Notes: generated by a model from the sequence alone, not told the origin. DNA of 64,000 nt from Galbibacter sp048266365 (GCF_048266365.1 NZ_JBLWZP010000009.1:62001-126000), one strand, 5' to 3'. Shown: positions 9,293-19,848, numbered from the stretch's first letter. Made by a program: numbers and translations.

Positions 9293-9811
9293 TTATCCAG
9301 CAGGTAATGTAGCTGAGGTATTGGCTGTCATTTGTTGTATGTCTCTATCGAATAAATAGAGGCCACCCTTGTCATCACCAATTAAATTGATTTTATCCAA
9401 AATAGTTCTAGCCATAGCCTCCTCTTCGATTTGTTCAGCCACGTACCACTGTAAGAAGTTATGTGTGGAATAATCTTTCTCCTGCAGGGTAAGATGAACT
9501 AATTCATTAATGCTTTCCGATACAAAGATCTCGTGATCGAGTAGCATTTGGAACATGTCTTTAAAACTGTTAAAAGTCACATTGGGAGCTTTTAAAGCTG
9601 ATATTTTTGCATGTCCACCACGTTCGTTTATAAATTTGACTAGTTTGAGCATATGCTCTCTTTCCTCGTCAGATTGAGCGAACATGAATTGAGCAACACC
9701 TTGCAATCCCTTTACTTCCGCCCAACAAGCCATAGCTAAATAGATTTGTGATGATTCAGCTTCTACCGTAATCTGCTTGTTTAATAATTCTTCAACCTTC
9801 TTTACTATCAT
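9293..9811 (-). CDS. Non-haem ferritin
   Basis: A 172-residue bacterial ferritin of the FtnA type. It oxidises Fe(II) and stores iron as a 24-subunit cytoplasmic shell. The ferroxidase ligands Glu17 (TVEAESS), Glu50 and His53 (SDEEREHM) fall at exactly the positions used by E. coli FtnA, followed by a ligand Glu near residue 94 (LLDHEIFVSE). Length is normal. The next gene downstream on the same strand is a Cys-rich miniprotein with its own promoter box, so the two need not be co-transcribed. Confidence 0.93.
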   Translation of the reverse strand: MIVKKVEELLNKQITVEAESSQIYLAMACWAEVKGLQGVAQFMFAQSDEEREHMLKLVKFINERGGHAKISALKAPNVTFNSFKDMFQMLLDHEIFVSESINELVHLTLQEKDYSTHNFLQWYVAEQIEEEAMARTILDKINLIGDDKGGLYLFDRDIQQMTANTSATLPAG

Positions 9812-9915
9812 AATATCTGCTTTTAAAGCTAAAGTTATAAAATTATCCTTTGGAACTGAAGTAATTTAGTGTGGTAGTTTTAATTTAAAAACAGTCTAAT
9901 TATAGCTTAGCGTTT

Positions 9916-12042
9916 CTAGAAGTTCATAGAGAGTTGTATGCGGCTACGAGTCAAATCCACCTCAAGTACTTTCACCTTTACATGTTGCTGTACACTAACG
10001 ATTTCATTGACATCAGATACATAAGTATCACTGAGGTTTGAGATGTGTACTAATCCACTTTCTTTGATACCGATATCTACAAAGCATCCAAAATTGGTCA
10101 CATTATTAATGATCCCCGGAAGGATCTGACCAGCTTTTAAATCTTTGATGGATTTAATATTGGGATCAAATTCAAAAATACGGGCTTTGGCTCTTGGATC
10201 AAGACCTGGTTTTTTTAATTCCTCTATAATATCCTTTAAGGTAAGCATTCCAACTTTGTCGCTGGTATAACGCTCTAATGGGATTTGATCAATTTTCTGT
10301 GGTTCCCCTATAAGTTGGTCTAACCCAGTACCCAAATCTTTAGCCATTTGCGCTACAAGAGTATACCGCTCAGGGTGTACTGCAGAATCATCCAATGGAT
10401 TAATTGGGTTTTTAATCCTAAGGAAACCTGCGCTTTGCTCAAAAGCTTTATCGCCCAGTCGGGCTACATGTAAAAGCTCTTTTCTAGAAGTGAAAGCACC
10501 GTTTTGTTCTCTGTAATCTATGATGTTCTCGGCTAACTTTTCTCCGATTCCTGAGACATAACGCAATAGGGATTTACTGGCAGTATTCAGGTTGATTCCG
10601 ACTTTATTGACACAACTCTCAACTACGCGATCTAAACGCTGTTGTAGTTTAAGCTGATCTACATCGTGTTGGTATTGGCCCACACCTATGGATTTGGCAT
10701 CAATTTTTACTAACTCAGCAAGGGGGTCTGATAATCTTCTACCAATGGAAACCGCACCTCTTACAGTAACATCATAGTTTGGGAACTCTGCTCTTGCGAT
10801 CTTAGAAGCTGAATATATGGATGCACCTGCTTCACTGACAACAAAAACCTGAACTGGCTTTTCAAAAGCGATGCGTTTTATGAGTTGTTCTGTTTCTCTA
10901 GAAGCTGTTCCGTTACCTATGGCTATGGCTTCTATTTTATAGGCATTAATAAGGGTAATTATCTTTTTAATGGCCTGAGAAGCTTCCTTTCTAGGGGGGT
11001 GAGGGTAGATAGTCTCATTGTGTAAAAGAATTCCTTTTTGATCTAAACAAACCAATTTACAGCCGCTTTTAAAACCAGGATCCAAGGCCAATATTCGTTT
11101 TTCTCCTAATGGTGGACTCAACAGTAGTTGGGTTAAATTCTTTTCAAAAACAACAATAGCGGTGTCATCTGCCTTTTCCTTTGCTGTGGACAAAGACTCT
11201 TTGGAGAGCGCTGGATATAGGAGGCGTTTATAGGCATCTAGGGCTGCTAGCTCTATCTGCTGGGTACAGTGATTTCTGCCCTTGATAAGTCTATTGTTTA
11301 TGGTGTCTAGTGCGCTTTGGTCGTCGATCTCAATTTTAATTTTTATAAACCCCAAGGATTCTGCCCTTAAAATCGCCAATAAGCGATGGGAAGGGCATTT
11401 CGCGAGAGGTTCACTCCAATTAAAATAGTCACTGTGCTTTTGAGCAGCCTCTGGATTGTCAACAGTCTCTACCTTTTTGGTTTGTAGAACGGCTTGGCGA
11501 TCGAACTGTCTTCGAAGCTGATTTCTAATGTCAATACGTTCTCTGATCCATTGCGCAATGATTTGACGTGCTCCCTCAAGAGCAGTTTCCTTAGAGTCAA
11601 CTTGCTTAGAAATGTATTGGGCCGCAATGGAGTCTAGGTCAGTTGCATTTTGAGCCATAATGATTTTTGCCAGGGGCTCCAATCCATTTTCTCGTGCCGT
11701 ATCCGCCTTTGTTTTTCTGCTTTTTTTATAGGGAAGATACAAGTCTTCCAATACAGCCATTTCTTCACAATTATCAATCTGTTGTTTGAGTTGGTCGGTT
11801 AGCTGTTGTTGTTCTGCTATGGCTTTTAAGATGCTTAATTTTCGAGCCTCTAGGGTTTCAAACTCCTTTTTTAAATTGGAAATAGAACCAACCTGAACTT
11901 CATCTAAATTACCTGTCATTTCCTTGCGATACCTTGAAATAAAAGGTATACTGCAGTCTTGATCCAGGAGGTTAATGGTGTTTTGAATCCCCTTGTTGGC
12001 AATGGACGTTCGCGAACTAATATAATCGAGCATGGAAAGCAT
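9916..12042 (-). CDS. tex: Tex-like RNA-binding transcription accessory protein
   Basis: A 708-residue protein co-linear with Tex. It has an N-terminal helical domain (residues 1-180), a YqgF/RNase H-like domain (about 320-450, LALDPGFKSGCKLVCLD), a helix-hairpin-helix region (about 490-560, LLRYVSGIGEKLAENIIDY) and a C-terminal S1 domain (about 640-706, GIINNVTNFGCFVDIGIKES). Tex binds nucleic acid and affects transcription and stress tolerance. It lies 54 bp downstream of metG on the same strand and may be co-transcribed. The assignment is very secure. Confidence 0.95.
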   Translation of the reverse strand: MLSMLDYISSRTSIANKGIQNTINLLDQDCSIPFISRYRKEMTGNLDEVQVGSISNLKKEFETLEARKLSILKAIAEQQQLTDQLKQQIDNCEEMAVLEDLYLPYKKSRKTKADTARENGLEPLAKIIMAQNATDLDSIAAQYISKQVDSKETALEGARQIIAQWIRERIDIRNQLRRQFDRQAVLQTKKVETVDNPEAAQKHSDYFNWSEPLAKCPSHRLLAILRAESLGFIKIKIEIDDQSALDTINNRLIKGRNHCTQQIELAALDAYKRLLYPALSKESLSTAKEKADDTAIVVFEKNLTQLLLSPPLGEKRILALDPGFKSGCKLVCLDQKGILLHNETIYPHPPRKEASQAIKKIITLINAYKIEAIAIGNGTASRETEQLIKRIAFEKPVQVFVVSEAGASIYSASKIARAEFPNYDVTVRGAVSIGRRLSDPLAELVKIDAKSIGVGQYQHDVDQLKLQQRLDRVVESCVNKVGINLNTASKSLLRYVSGIGEKLAENIIDYREQNGAFTSRKELLHVARLGDKAFEQSAGFLRIKNPINPLDDSAVHPERYTLVAQMAKDLGTGLDQLIGEPQKIDQIPLERYTSDKVGMLTLKDIIEELKKPGLDPRAKARIFEFDPNIKSIKDLKAGQILPGIINNVTNFGCFVDIGIKESGLVHISNLSDTYVSDVNEIVSVQQHVKVKVLEVDLTRSRIQLSMNF

Positions 12043-12096
12043 AAGCAGTCTTGGTTTATGAAAACCCTCTTGTTTTATTATAGTAAATACGGAGCC

Positions 12097-14184
12097 TTAG
12101 CTAATAGCAGTTCCGTTATTTACCATGTCTTCATCTGGGTTTATAAATACAATTTTACCTTTGGAATTCTGAGCCATAAGGATCATTCCTTCACTAAAAA
12201 CACCTCTTAATTTTCTAGGAGCCAAATTAACCAATACAGTGACTTGTTTACCTACAATATCTTCAGGCTTAAAGTCCTTAGCAATTCCGGATACAATTGT
12301 TCTTACGTCAATTCCGGTATCTACCTTAAGAATAAGTAGCTTGTCTGCCTTAGGCATTTTTTCTGCTTCCAAAATGGTTCCAGTTCGGATATCTAATTTG
12401 GCAAAATCATCAAACTCAATTAGTGGTTTTTGAGGTTCTACTGCTTTGGCCGCATGACTTTCTTCAGCATTCAACTTCTTAGTAGCCTCCAGTTTATCTA
12501 ATTGTTTTTGGATTTGTTCGTCTTCAATTTTAGCAAACAATAAGGTTGAGGCACCAATGGTATGCCCTGCAGTAATTAACTCAGATTCTTTTTTTATAGA
12601 CTCCCAATTTGGTTGTGTCTTTAGAGTGTCGAAGGCTATAATGTCTCTAAGTTTATTAGAAGTGAAAGGTAAGAATGGTTCGCTTAAAACAGCAAGAGCC
12701 GCCGCGATCTGTAGCGATACATACATAATACTTTTTACGCGTGACTCATCTTGTTTGATAACTTTCCATGGTTCTTCGTCTGCTAAATATTTGTTTCCTA
12801 AGCGGGCGACATTCATCAGTTCGGCAGCTGCCTCTCTAAAGCGATATTTTTCAATCAAACCTGATATGATTCCTGGGTAAGATTTCAAATCTTCCAAGGT
12901 TTGTTTATCGTGATCGGTTAATTGATCAGCCGCTGGAACTACACCATTATAGTATTTATGGGTAAGTACAGTAACTCTGTTTATAAAGTTACCGAAAATT
13001 GCCACGAGCTCATTGTTGTTCTTAGCCTGAAAATCTTTCCAGGTAAAATCATTGTCTTTTGTTTGAGGAGCGTTGGCTGTAAGGGTATAACGTAATACAT
13101 CTTGTTGGTCCGGAAATTCTTCCAAATACTCATGAAGCCAAACTGCCCAGTTTTTAGAGGTGGAAAGTTTTTGACCTTCGAGGTTTAGAAACTCATTAGC
13201 AGGTACATTTTCCGGAAGTATATAATCACCATGTGCCTGAAGCATTGATGGGAATATGATGCAGTGGAATACAATATTATCCTTTCCGATAAAATGAACT
13301 AACCTTGAATCCTTCCAGTAAGGCTCCCAATCTTTTCCTTCACGCTCTGCCCATTCTTTGGTGGACGAGATATACCCTATCGGAGCATCAAACCACACGT
13401 AAAGAACTTTTCCTTCAGCACCCGGAACCGGAACAGGAATACCCCAGTCTAAATCTCTGGTTACAGCTCTAGGTTTTAAGCCTTCATCAATCCAGCTTTT
13501 TACCTGTCCGTAAACATTGGGTTTCCAATCATCTCTATGGCCTTTTATAACCCACTCACGTAAAAACTCTTCGTAACGGTCAAGGGGTAAAAACCAATGC
13601 TTGGTTTGTTTTAAAACAGGTTTGCTGCCAGTGATTGTTGATTTAGGATTGATCAAATCAGTGGCGTTTAATGAACTTCCACAGTTTTCACATTGATCAC
13701 CATAGGCTGCCTCATATTGGCATCTAGGACAAGTTCCTGTGACAAAGCGATCTGCTAGAAATTGTTCTGCCTCTTGATCGTACAGCTGTTCGGTGACTTC
13801 TTCTATAAATTTGCCTTCCTCATAGAGTTTTTTGAAAAACTCAGAGGCGGTTTTATGGTGTACAGGTTTGGAAGTTCTTGAGTAATTGTCAAATGAAATC
13901 CCGAACTCTTTAAAAGAATCCTTTATAATATGGTGATACTTATCAATAATTTGTTGAGGACTCACACCTTCTTTTTTAGCCTTCATAGGAATAGCTACTC
14001 CGTGTTCATCACTACCTCCAATAAAGGCTACATCTTTTCCTTGCAATCGCAAGTAACGGGCAAAAATATCAGCAGGTACATAAACTCCCGCAAGGTGTCC
14101 GATATGGATAGGGCCGTTAGTATAGGGTAGGGCTGCGGTAATGGTAAACCGATTTTTATTTTTAGCAACGTCGTTGTACTTCAT
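12097..14184 (-). CDS. metG: Methionyl-tRNA synthetase
   Basis: Charges tRNA-Met. The HIGH signature is at PIHIGHLAG, the KMSKS-equivalent is KLSTSK, and a zinc knuckle is seen as CPRC...CENC. The C-terminal 110 residues form a Trbp111-type tRNA-binding dimerisation domain (FDDFAKLDIRTGTILEAEKM), so this is the long form. The frame is open to a GTG at 14208, but that GTG sits inside an exact TAnnTTTG box (14208-14215). The ATG at 14184 (MKYNDVAKNKN) is therefore chosen. The protein is about 695 residues and lies upstream of tex. Confidence 0.96.
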   Translation of the reverse strand: MKYNDVAKNKNRFTITAALPYTNGPIHIGHLAGVYVPADIFARYLRLQGKDVAFIGGSDEHGVAIPMKAKKEGVSPQQIIDKYHHIIKDSFKEFGISFDNYSRTSKPVHHKTASEFFKKLYEEGKFIEEVTEQLYDQEAEQFLADRFVTGTCPRCQYEAAYGDQCENCGSSLNATDLINPKSTITGSKPVLKQTKHWFLPLDRYEEFLREWVIKGHRDDWKPNVYGQVKSWIDEGLKPRAVTRDLDWGIPVPVPGAEGKVLYVWFDAPIGYISSTKEWAEREGKDWEPYWKDSRLVHFIGKDNIVFHCIIFPSMLQAHGDYILPENVPANEFLNLEGQKLSTSKNWAVWLHEYLEEFPDQQDVLRYTLTANAPQTKDNDFTWKDFQAKNNNELVAIFGNFINRVTVLTHKYYNGVVPAADQLTDHDKQTLEDLKSYPGIISGLIEKYRFREAAAELMNVARLGNKYLADEEPWKVIKQDESRVKSIMYVSLQIAAALAVLSEPFLPFTSNKLRDIIAFDTLKTQPNWESIKKESELITAGHTIGASTLLFAKIEDEQIQKQLDKLEATKKLNAEESHAAKAVEPQKPLIEFDDFAKLDIRTGTILEAEKMPKADKLLILKVDTGIDVRTIVSGIAKDFKPEDIVGKQVTVLVNLAPRKLRGVFSEGMILMAQNSKGKIVFINPDEDMVNNGTAIS

Positions 14185-14207
14185 TGAATTGTTAAATTTT
14201 AAGGACA

Positions 14208-14215
14208 CAAAAGTA
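14208..14215 (-). promoter_or_regulatory. -7 box (TACTTTTG) of metG
   Basis: Exact TAnnTTTG match on the minus strand, with a T-rich -33 region (TTTTC) about 20 bp upstream instead of TTG. The predicted transcription start near 14201 leaves a leader of about 17 nt before the ATG at 14184. Confidence 0.45.
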
Positions 14216-14358
14216 ATGATTTTCTGTGGAGAAAATGATAATGAGAGAGGCTTTGATAGTGAAACTTAACAATCTATTTGTAGATGCTCTATAGTACGAT
14301 TCTTGGCTTGTTAAAATTAAACACACATTGTTATATTTAAAACATTTAGTTTTATTTT

Positions 14359-14389
14359 TTGTTTTTAACGAAAACTTAACTTATTTTTA
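14359..14389 (+). promoter_or_regulatory. Candidate promoter of the ACT-like gene
   Basis: TTG at 14359-14361, 20 nt of spacer, then TATTTTTA at 14382-14389 (TAnnTTTG with one mismatch). It is placed about 30 bp before the ATG at 14419. Confidence 0.35.
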
Positions 14390-14418
14390 CACCATAAAAG
14401 GACCAAACCACATTAACA

Positions 14419-15078
14419 ATGAAAACAATTTCATCCGTAGTTGAGAACTACATCAAATCAAAACCCTTTCTCCAGACGGCATTGGCGCAAGGAATCATCA
14501 ACCTCACCTCCCTGTCCAGGACTATTAAACCGGACATCGAAGAGCAATTAGGAAAGGATGTACGTAATGGTGCCATCGTTATGGCGTTAAAGCGACTTTC
14601 AGCAGAACTAGAATTTAGAGCAACTCACCGTATTTTAAAAGTACTTAAAAATGTTGGTGAAATTACCGTTCGCTCATCACTTACTGACTATACCTTTTTA
14701 ATCTCGGATACCATCCTTAACAAGCAAGCAAAATTGTTACAGGAGATCAATGAGAATAAAGATGTGTTTTACACCTCTTCTAGAGGAGTCAATGAGACCA
14801 ATATTGTGGTAAGTAATTCAATGAATTCTATAGTAGAAGAGATATTCAAAGATGAAAAGCGCACCCAAAAGATCGATAAACTATCTTCTATCAGTGTGAA
14901 ATTGCCAGAGGAAAATGTTGTGATTCCCGGAATCTATTACTTTATTTTCCAACGTTTGGCCTGGGAAGGTATCATCCTTCATGAGGTAATCTCCACCACC
15001 AATGAATTTACCATCATTGTAGGTGAAGACCAAATTGATGTTGCCTTTAAAGTGATCAAAGATTTAAAAAGCCTATAA
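14419..15078 (+). CDS. Conserved protein with aspartokinase-like ACT C-terminus
   Basis: A 219-residue cytoplasmic protein without signal peptide or membrane span. The first 90 residues look like a helical DNA-binding or adaptor region (KSKPFLQTALAQGIINLTSL). The last 70 residues (GIYYFIFQRLAWEGIILHEV ... FTIIVGEDQIDVAFKVIKDL) match the ACT-domain pattern at the end of aspartokinases. I recall it as a conserved flavobacterial protein without a kinase domain. A small-molecule-sensing regulator is a guess. It converges on the thioredoxin-like gene with 5 bp between the ends. Confidence 0.6.
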   Translation: MKTISSVVENYIKSKPFLQTALAQGIINLTSLSRTIKPDIEEQLGKDVRNGAIVMALKRLSAELEFRATHRILKVLKNVGEITVRSSLTDYTFLISDTILNKQAKLLQEINENKDVFYTSSRGVNETNIVVSNSMNSIVEEIFKDEKRTQKIDKLSSISVKLPEENVVIPGIYYFIFQRLAWEGIILHEVISTTNEFTIIVGEDQIDVAFKVIKDLKSL

Positions 15079-15083
15079 GCAAT

Positions 15084-16385
15084 TTATTGCTTCAATGTTT
15101 CTAGCAGCTCCTCTAAGGACTCTGGTTTGGCACGAATAATTTTGTCTTTGTCTAGTACTAAATAGGTAGGAGTAGAGTTGATGTTATAAGCATCAGCAGT
15201 TTTATTATCCCACTTACCTTCCCCATACACATGGGTGAAATTGGGGTAATCTTCTATGGTTGCTTTCCAAGGGTAGAGCTGGTCCTCTAGGCCAAAGGCA
15301 ATAACCTGGAGTTTTTTCGACTCTATTGACTTTACGAATTCTTGAATTTGTGGAATTTCTTTCAAGCAATGTGAACAAGTACTGCTCCAAAAAATAAGTA
15401 GATAGCGATCTGATCCACTAAGATCGGAGAGCTTACGCCCCTGGGATATTTGGAAATCTGGTGCCAAACTTCCCAAAGCGGTCCTTTGAAATTGTTGAAT
15501 CTCTGTAATCAATGTAAAGTCCCCTAATTGCTTAGCTACGGGGATCACATAAGTATCTGCGATATAATTGGAAAGTGTGTTGTCCTGATCCATTGAATAG
15601 TTAACCCAAAGTCTTGTCGCTACTTCTTTTCTAAGATATAAATCATCACCGATTTGCCTCATTACCTCATCAATGTTTTGAAAGTGGGTATTGATATCCT
15701 GCCCTTGGCTAAATCTTAGAACATATAGTATGGAAAGATTGACCAGGCGTAATGAGTTCTTTAGAGCGGGGTCGTTATAATTAATGGCATCAAAGTAATG
15801 CGCTTTTTCCAAGGCCAAATACTCGGCGGGACCTATCTGGCTTTTAGGACGCGAAGATCGACCTGTCTTGATAAAGCTATTGGCCATAAGTCCCAGACTG
15901 CGAACTTCAAAATGATGTTGAATTTCATCGATGGCATCAAATACAGCATCGTAGTCTTTCTTTGAAACACCCTTGTGAAACACAGCAGTGAGTAATTCAT
16001 TTGTCATCTGAGTTTTATTTAAATAATCGAGATAGACGATATTTTCTTCACTTTGGGAATAACTGACTCCATCCTCCTGAGAATACTGGAAAACGATATC
16101 CTCTTCTCCATTATAGATAAAGTTAAAATGATAATCAGTTCTTGGAATGCCAAAATTAAGCTGATACATGCCTGGTGTTAATTCTTCAGATAGCGGGATA
16201 CTTACCTCTGAATTCTCATCCAAACGCTTATGTGAAATGTAGTTTAAATAGTTTGGAGACTTTGAGTTTATCTGATATAAATAGACCGTTGTAAAGGTGT
16301 TTTTAGGAAAAAATGTCCCGGAAATTTTATGTTGGGCACTGCAAAATAAAGGGAGTAGCAGCAGAAATATTAGTATATTTTTCAT
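15084..16385 (-). CDS. TlpA-family thioredoxin-fold exported protein
   Basis: A 433-residue protein with a signal peptide (IFLLLLPLFCSAQ). The C-terminal 130 residues form a TlpA/AhpC-type thioredoxin fold with the active site WSSTCSHCLKEIP (CxxC) and a later cis-Pro-like STPTYLVLD. The N-terminal 290 residues are a Bacteroidetes-type extension beginning with a DUF4369-like beta region (HKISGTFFPKNTFTTVYLYQ). Such proteins reduce or isomerise disulfides in the periplasm. It starts 11 bp after the mfd stop codon, so it probably shares the mfd transcript. Confidence 0.85.
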   Translation of the reverse strand: MKNILIFLLLLPLFCSAQHKISGTFFPKNTFTTVYLYQINSKSPNYLNYISHKRLDENSEVSIPLSEELTPGMYQLNFGIPRTDYHFNFIYNGEEDIVFQYSQEDGVSYSQSEENIVYLDYLNKTQMTNELLTAVFHKGVSKKDYDAVFDAIDEIQHHFEVRSLGLMANSFIKTGRSSRPKSQIGPAEYLALEKAHYFDAINYNDPALKNSLRLVNLSILYVLRFSQGQDINTHFQNIDEVMRQIGDDLYLRKEVATRLWVNYSMDQDNTLSNYIADTYVIPVAKQLGDFTLITEIQQFQRTALGSLAPDFQISQGRKLSDLSGSDRYLLIFWSSTCSHCLKEIPQIQEFVKSIESKKLQVIAFGLEDQLYPWKATIEDYPNFTHVYGEGKWDNKTADAYNINSTPTYLVLDKDKIIRAKPESLEELLETLKQ

Positions 16386-16396
16386 CGAAAAGTATC

Positions 16397-19300
16397 TTAT
16401 TGGACAAATGGTTTGATGGCGTTGTATGCCTTGTCTATTGATTTTATGTTTTCAAAACTAATGATTAATCTCAGACCATTGCGGGTTTGTTTTTCTTTTA
16501 ACTTACAATGAGTCGGATGATTTTGCACAAATTGGAGCACCGTTCTAAAGCGGTTACTCTGATAATAACTGCTTTGTTGGTCTGCAACAAAATAACCCAC
16601 CATTTTACCTTGTTTAAGCAAAAGTCGTTCCAGTCCCATCTGTGTAGCGATCCATTTAATTCGAACGCTATTTAAGAGGTCCTGAGCCTGTTCCGGCAAT
16701 TGACCGAAACGATCAATAAGCCGGTCCATATAGGTTTGTAATTCTTTTTCTGTCTGAATGTTGCTGAGCTCATTATACAGCTTTAGACGCTCTGTGACTG
16801 TGTTGATATAATCATCAGGGAATAGCAATTCAAAATCGGTATCAAGCTGCGTTTCTTTAACATATACCTTGGTGCTTTCTTCCTGTGGATATAATTCTGC
16901 AAATTCATTTTCTTTGAGTTCTTCGATGGCTTCGTTCATGATTTTTTGATAGGTATCAAATCCTATTTCATTGATGAAACCACTTTGCTCTCCACCTAAA
17001 ATATCTCCAGCCCCCCGAATTTCTAAATCCTTCATGGCTATATGGAATCCACTTCCGAGTTCGGTAAATTGTTCCAGAGCTTGAATTCGTTTTCTGGCAT
17101 CATCGGTCATTGCCGAGTATGGAGGAGTTATAAAATAACAGAAGGCCTTTTTATTACTTCTACCTACACGTCCTCGCATTTGGTGTAGGTCAGATAATCC
17201 AAAATTATTGGCGTTATTGATAAAGATGGTGTTAGCGTTTGGTACATCCAATCCTGACTCAATAATTGAAGTAGCTACCAGTACATCAAAAGCACCGTTC
17301 ATAAAACGCAGCATCAGGTCTTCCAGTTTTTTACCTTCCATTTGTCCATGGCCAATTCCAATTCTGGCATCGGGAACCAGGCGTTGAATCATGCCCGCCA
17401 CCTCTTTGATGTTTTCAATTCGGTTGTGGATAAAGTAGACCTGTCCTCCTCTTTGAATCTCGTAAGAAATCGCATCACGAATAATCTCTTCGTTTATTTG
17501 GATTACATTACTATCAATGGGGTATCTGTTTGGTGGAGGCGTAGTGATGACCGATAGATCACGTGCGGCCATAAGGCTAAACTGCAGTGTTCTTGGAATT
17601 GGTGTAGCGGTGAGAGTAAGTACCTCTACATTTTCTTTAATAGTTTTTAGCTTGTCTTTAACCGAAACTCCAAATTTCTGTTCTTCATCAACGATAAGCA
17701 ATCCCAGATCTTTGAATTTCACATTCTTATTGACCAATTGGTGAGTGCCAATAATGATGTCAACTTTACCGGCCGCTAGATTTTCAAGGGTTTCTTTCTT
17801 TTCTTTTGTGGTTCTGAAACGGTTGAGGTAATCAACGGTGACTGGCATATTTTGAAGTCGTTCACTGAATGTTTTGTGATGTTGAAAGGCAAGAATAGTC
17901 GTAGGTACGAGTACTGCAACCTGTTTGCCATTATCTACAGCCTTAAATGCTGCCCGGATGGCGACTTCGGTTTTTCCAAATCCAACATCTCCACAGACCA
18001 ATCTATCCATAGGTTGTTCCCTTTCCATATCGGCTTTTACTTCTTCAGTAGCCTTACTTTGATCTGGAGTGTCCTCATAGATAAAGGAGGCTTCTAGTTC
18101 GTTCTGAAGGTAACTATCAGGGCCGTATTGAAATCCTTTTTCTGTTTTCCTTTTCGCATAGAGGTTGATGAGGTTAAACGCAATTTCTTTTACCCTTGCC
18201 TTGGTTTTCTTTTTGAGATTTTTCCAGGCATTGGACCCTAGTTTATATATTTTCGGAGTTTTTCCGTCCTTTCCGTTGTATTTGGTGATTTTATGTAGGG
18301 AGTGAATGCTGACATATAAAATATCGCGTTCTCCATAAATAAGCTTGATTGCCTCTTGCATTTTTCCCTCCACCTGAATTTTTTGCAAGCCTCCAAAACG
18401 ACCTATACCATGATCGATATGAGTGACATAGTCACCCACTTCAAGATTGGTTAGTTCTTTAAGGGTGATGGCTTGTTTTTTAGCATAGCCGTTCTTGAGG
18501 TAAAATTTATGGTAACGTTCAAATATTTGGTGGTCCGTATAACAGGCAATTTTGAGATCGTGATCAATAAAGCCTTGGAATAGGGTGCAAACTATGGTTT
18601 GGTAGTGTACCTCTTTACCGATGTCCTCAAAGATATCCTTAAATCGTTTGGCCTGTTGCTCACTCGAACAGTAGATGTAATTGGTATATCCCTTTTGATG
18701 GTTGTCATTGAGGTTCTCAATTAACAATTCAAATTGTTTGTTGAATGAGGGCTGTGGTGCAGTGTTAAAGTGCACTCGCTCATGTTGCTCCTTCCAGCCC
18801 TGTAATTCTACGGTGGTATATTTTTCTAAGCCCTTTGCTATTGCGGATGCGTCGCAGAACAATTCTTCCGGGGGCGCGTGTTTGATGTCTTTTGATAGTT
18901 CACCAAAGGCGACAATAGCCTTCTGAAATAAATCCTGTATTCTATTTTGTAGGTGCTCAATATTGTTGACAAATATTGTGGTATTTGGTTGTATGTAATT
19001 AAAGAAGCTCTGCCGATCTTCTTCTAAAAATTTGTTTTCTACATTGGGAATGACAGTCACTTTTTTTAGGCGCTCTGTAGAAAGCTGTGTCTCCACATCA
19101 AAACTTCGAATTCCATCTACTTCATCTCCAAAAAATTCAAAACGATAGGGCTCGTTGTTTGAGAAGGAAAACACATCTACGATACCTCCTCGTACTGAAA
19201 ACTCTCCTGGTTCCGTAACAAAATCAACCCTTTTGAATTTGTATTCAAATAATGTCTCATTCAAGAAATCAATGGAGATCTTATCATTCAGATTGATCTT

Positions 19301-19750
19301 TAGGGTACTGCGTTCTAATTCTTTTTTGGTGACCACCTTTTCAAATAAGGCATCGGGGTAACTGACAATTAGCGCAGGCTTCTTTCTTGAGTTGATTCGA
19401 TTGAGAACTTCAGCGCGCATCAAGATGTTGGCGTTATCTGTTTGTTCTATCTGATAGGGCCTTCGATAGCTACCTGGGTAGAAGAGTACATTTTTATCGC
19501 CTAGCATTAACTCGAGGTCATTGAGGTGATAGGCTGCATCCTCCTTATCTTTAAAAATCACCAAAAAGGGCTGTTCAGTACCCTTGAATACATTGGCAAT
19601 AACGCTCGATAATGAGGACCCAACGAGTCCGCTAAGTTGTATTTTTTGTTGAGGCTGGGGTATAAGTTTCCCTAATTTCTGAAGTTGCAGAGATTCTTGA
19701 TATAAAGATAAAAGCTGTCTTATACCTGATTGTTTGGTAGCAGTATCCAC
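16397..19750 (-). CDS. mfd: Transcription-repair coupling factor
   Basis: A 1117-residue DNA translocase that removes stalled RNA polymerase and recruits UvrA. In order: UvrB-like N-terminal domains, the CarD-like RNA-polymerase-interacting domain (about residue 440, VGDYVTHIDHGIGRFGGL), the helicase Walker A GDVGFGKTE (about residue 588), a DEEQ box (VDEEQKFGV), helicase motif VI with the RG motif region, and the C-terminal TRCF domain. Length is normal. It lies upstream of the thioredoxin-like gene with an 11-bp gap. Confidence 0.97.
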   Translation of the reverse strand: MDTATKQSGIRQLLSLYQESLQLQKLGKLIPQPQQKIQLSGLVGSSLSSVIANVFKGTEQPFLVIFKDKEDAAYHLNDLELMLGDKNVLFYPGSYRRPYQIEQTDNANILMRAEVLNRINSRKKPALIVSYPDALFEKVVTKKELERSTLKINLNDKISIDFLNETLFEYKFKRVDFVTEPGEFSVRGGIVDVFSFSNNEPYRFEFFGDEVDGIRSFDVETQLSTERLKKVTVIPNVENKFLEEDRQSFFNYIQPNTTIFVNNIEHLQNRIQDLFQKAIVAFGELSKDIKHAPPEELFCDASAIAKGLEKYTTVELQGWKEQHERVHFNTAPQPSFNKQFELLIENLNDNHQKGYTNYIYCSSEQQAKRFKDIFEDIGKEVHYQTIVCTLFQGFIDHDLKIACYTDHQIFERYHKFYLKNGYAKKQAITLKELTNLEVGDYVTHIDHGIGRFGGLQKIQVEGKMQEAIKLIYGERDILYVSIHSLHKITKYNGKDGKTPKIYKLGSNAWKNLKKKTKARVKEIAFNLINLYAKRKTEKGFQYGPDSYLQNELEASFIYEDTPDQSKATEEVKADMEREQPMDRLVCGDVGFGKTEVAIRAAFKAVDNGKQVAVLVPTTILAFQHHKTFSERLQNMPVTVDYLNRFRTTKEKKETLENLAAGKVDIIIGTHQLVNKNVKFKDLGLLIVDEEQKFGVSVKDKLKTIKENVEVLTLTATPIPRTLQFSLMAARDLSVITTPPPNRYPIDSNVIQINEEIIRDAISYEIQRGGQVYFIHNRIENIKEVAGMIQRLVPDARIGIGHGQMEGKKLEDLMLRFMNGAFDVLVATSIIESGLDVPNANTIFINNANNFGLSDLHQMRGRVGRSNKKAFCYFITPPYSAMTDDARKRIQALEQFTELGSGFHIAMKDLEIRGAGDILGGEQSGFINEIGFDTYQKIMNEAIEELKENEFAELYPQEESTKVYVKETQLDTDFELLFPDDYINTVTERLKLYNELSNIQTEKELQTYMDRLIDRFGQLPEQAQDLLNSVRIKWIATQMGLERLLLKQGKMVGYFVADQQSSYYQSNRFRTVLQFVQNHPTHCKLKEKQTRNGLRLIISFENIKSIDKAYNAIKPFVQ

Positions 19751-19848
19751 TAAAAATAAATTTTTGCAAAGATAGTAGATAAGATCTTCTCTTGAAAATT
19801 AACGCTTTGAAGAATTTTAAGGTTCTGAAAACCTTCTTGAACACAAAA

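Noticed and set aside
14185..14208. N-terminal extension of MetG from the GTG at 14208
   Set aside because: The GTG lies within an exact -7 promoter box, so transcription would begin downstream of it; the ATG at 14184 is preferred.
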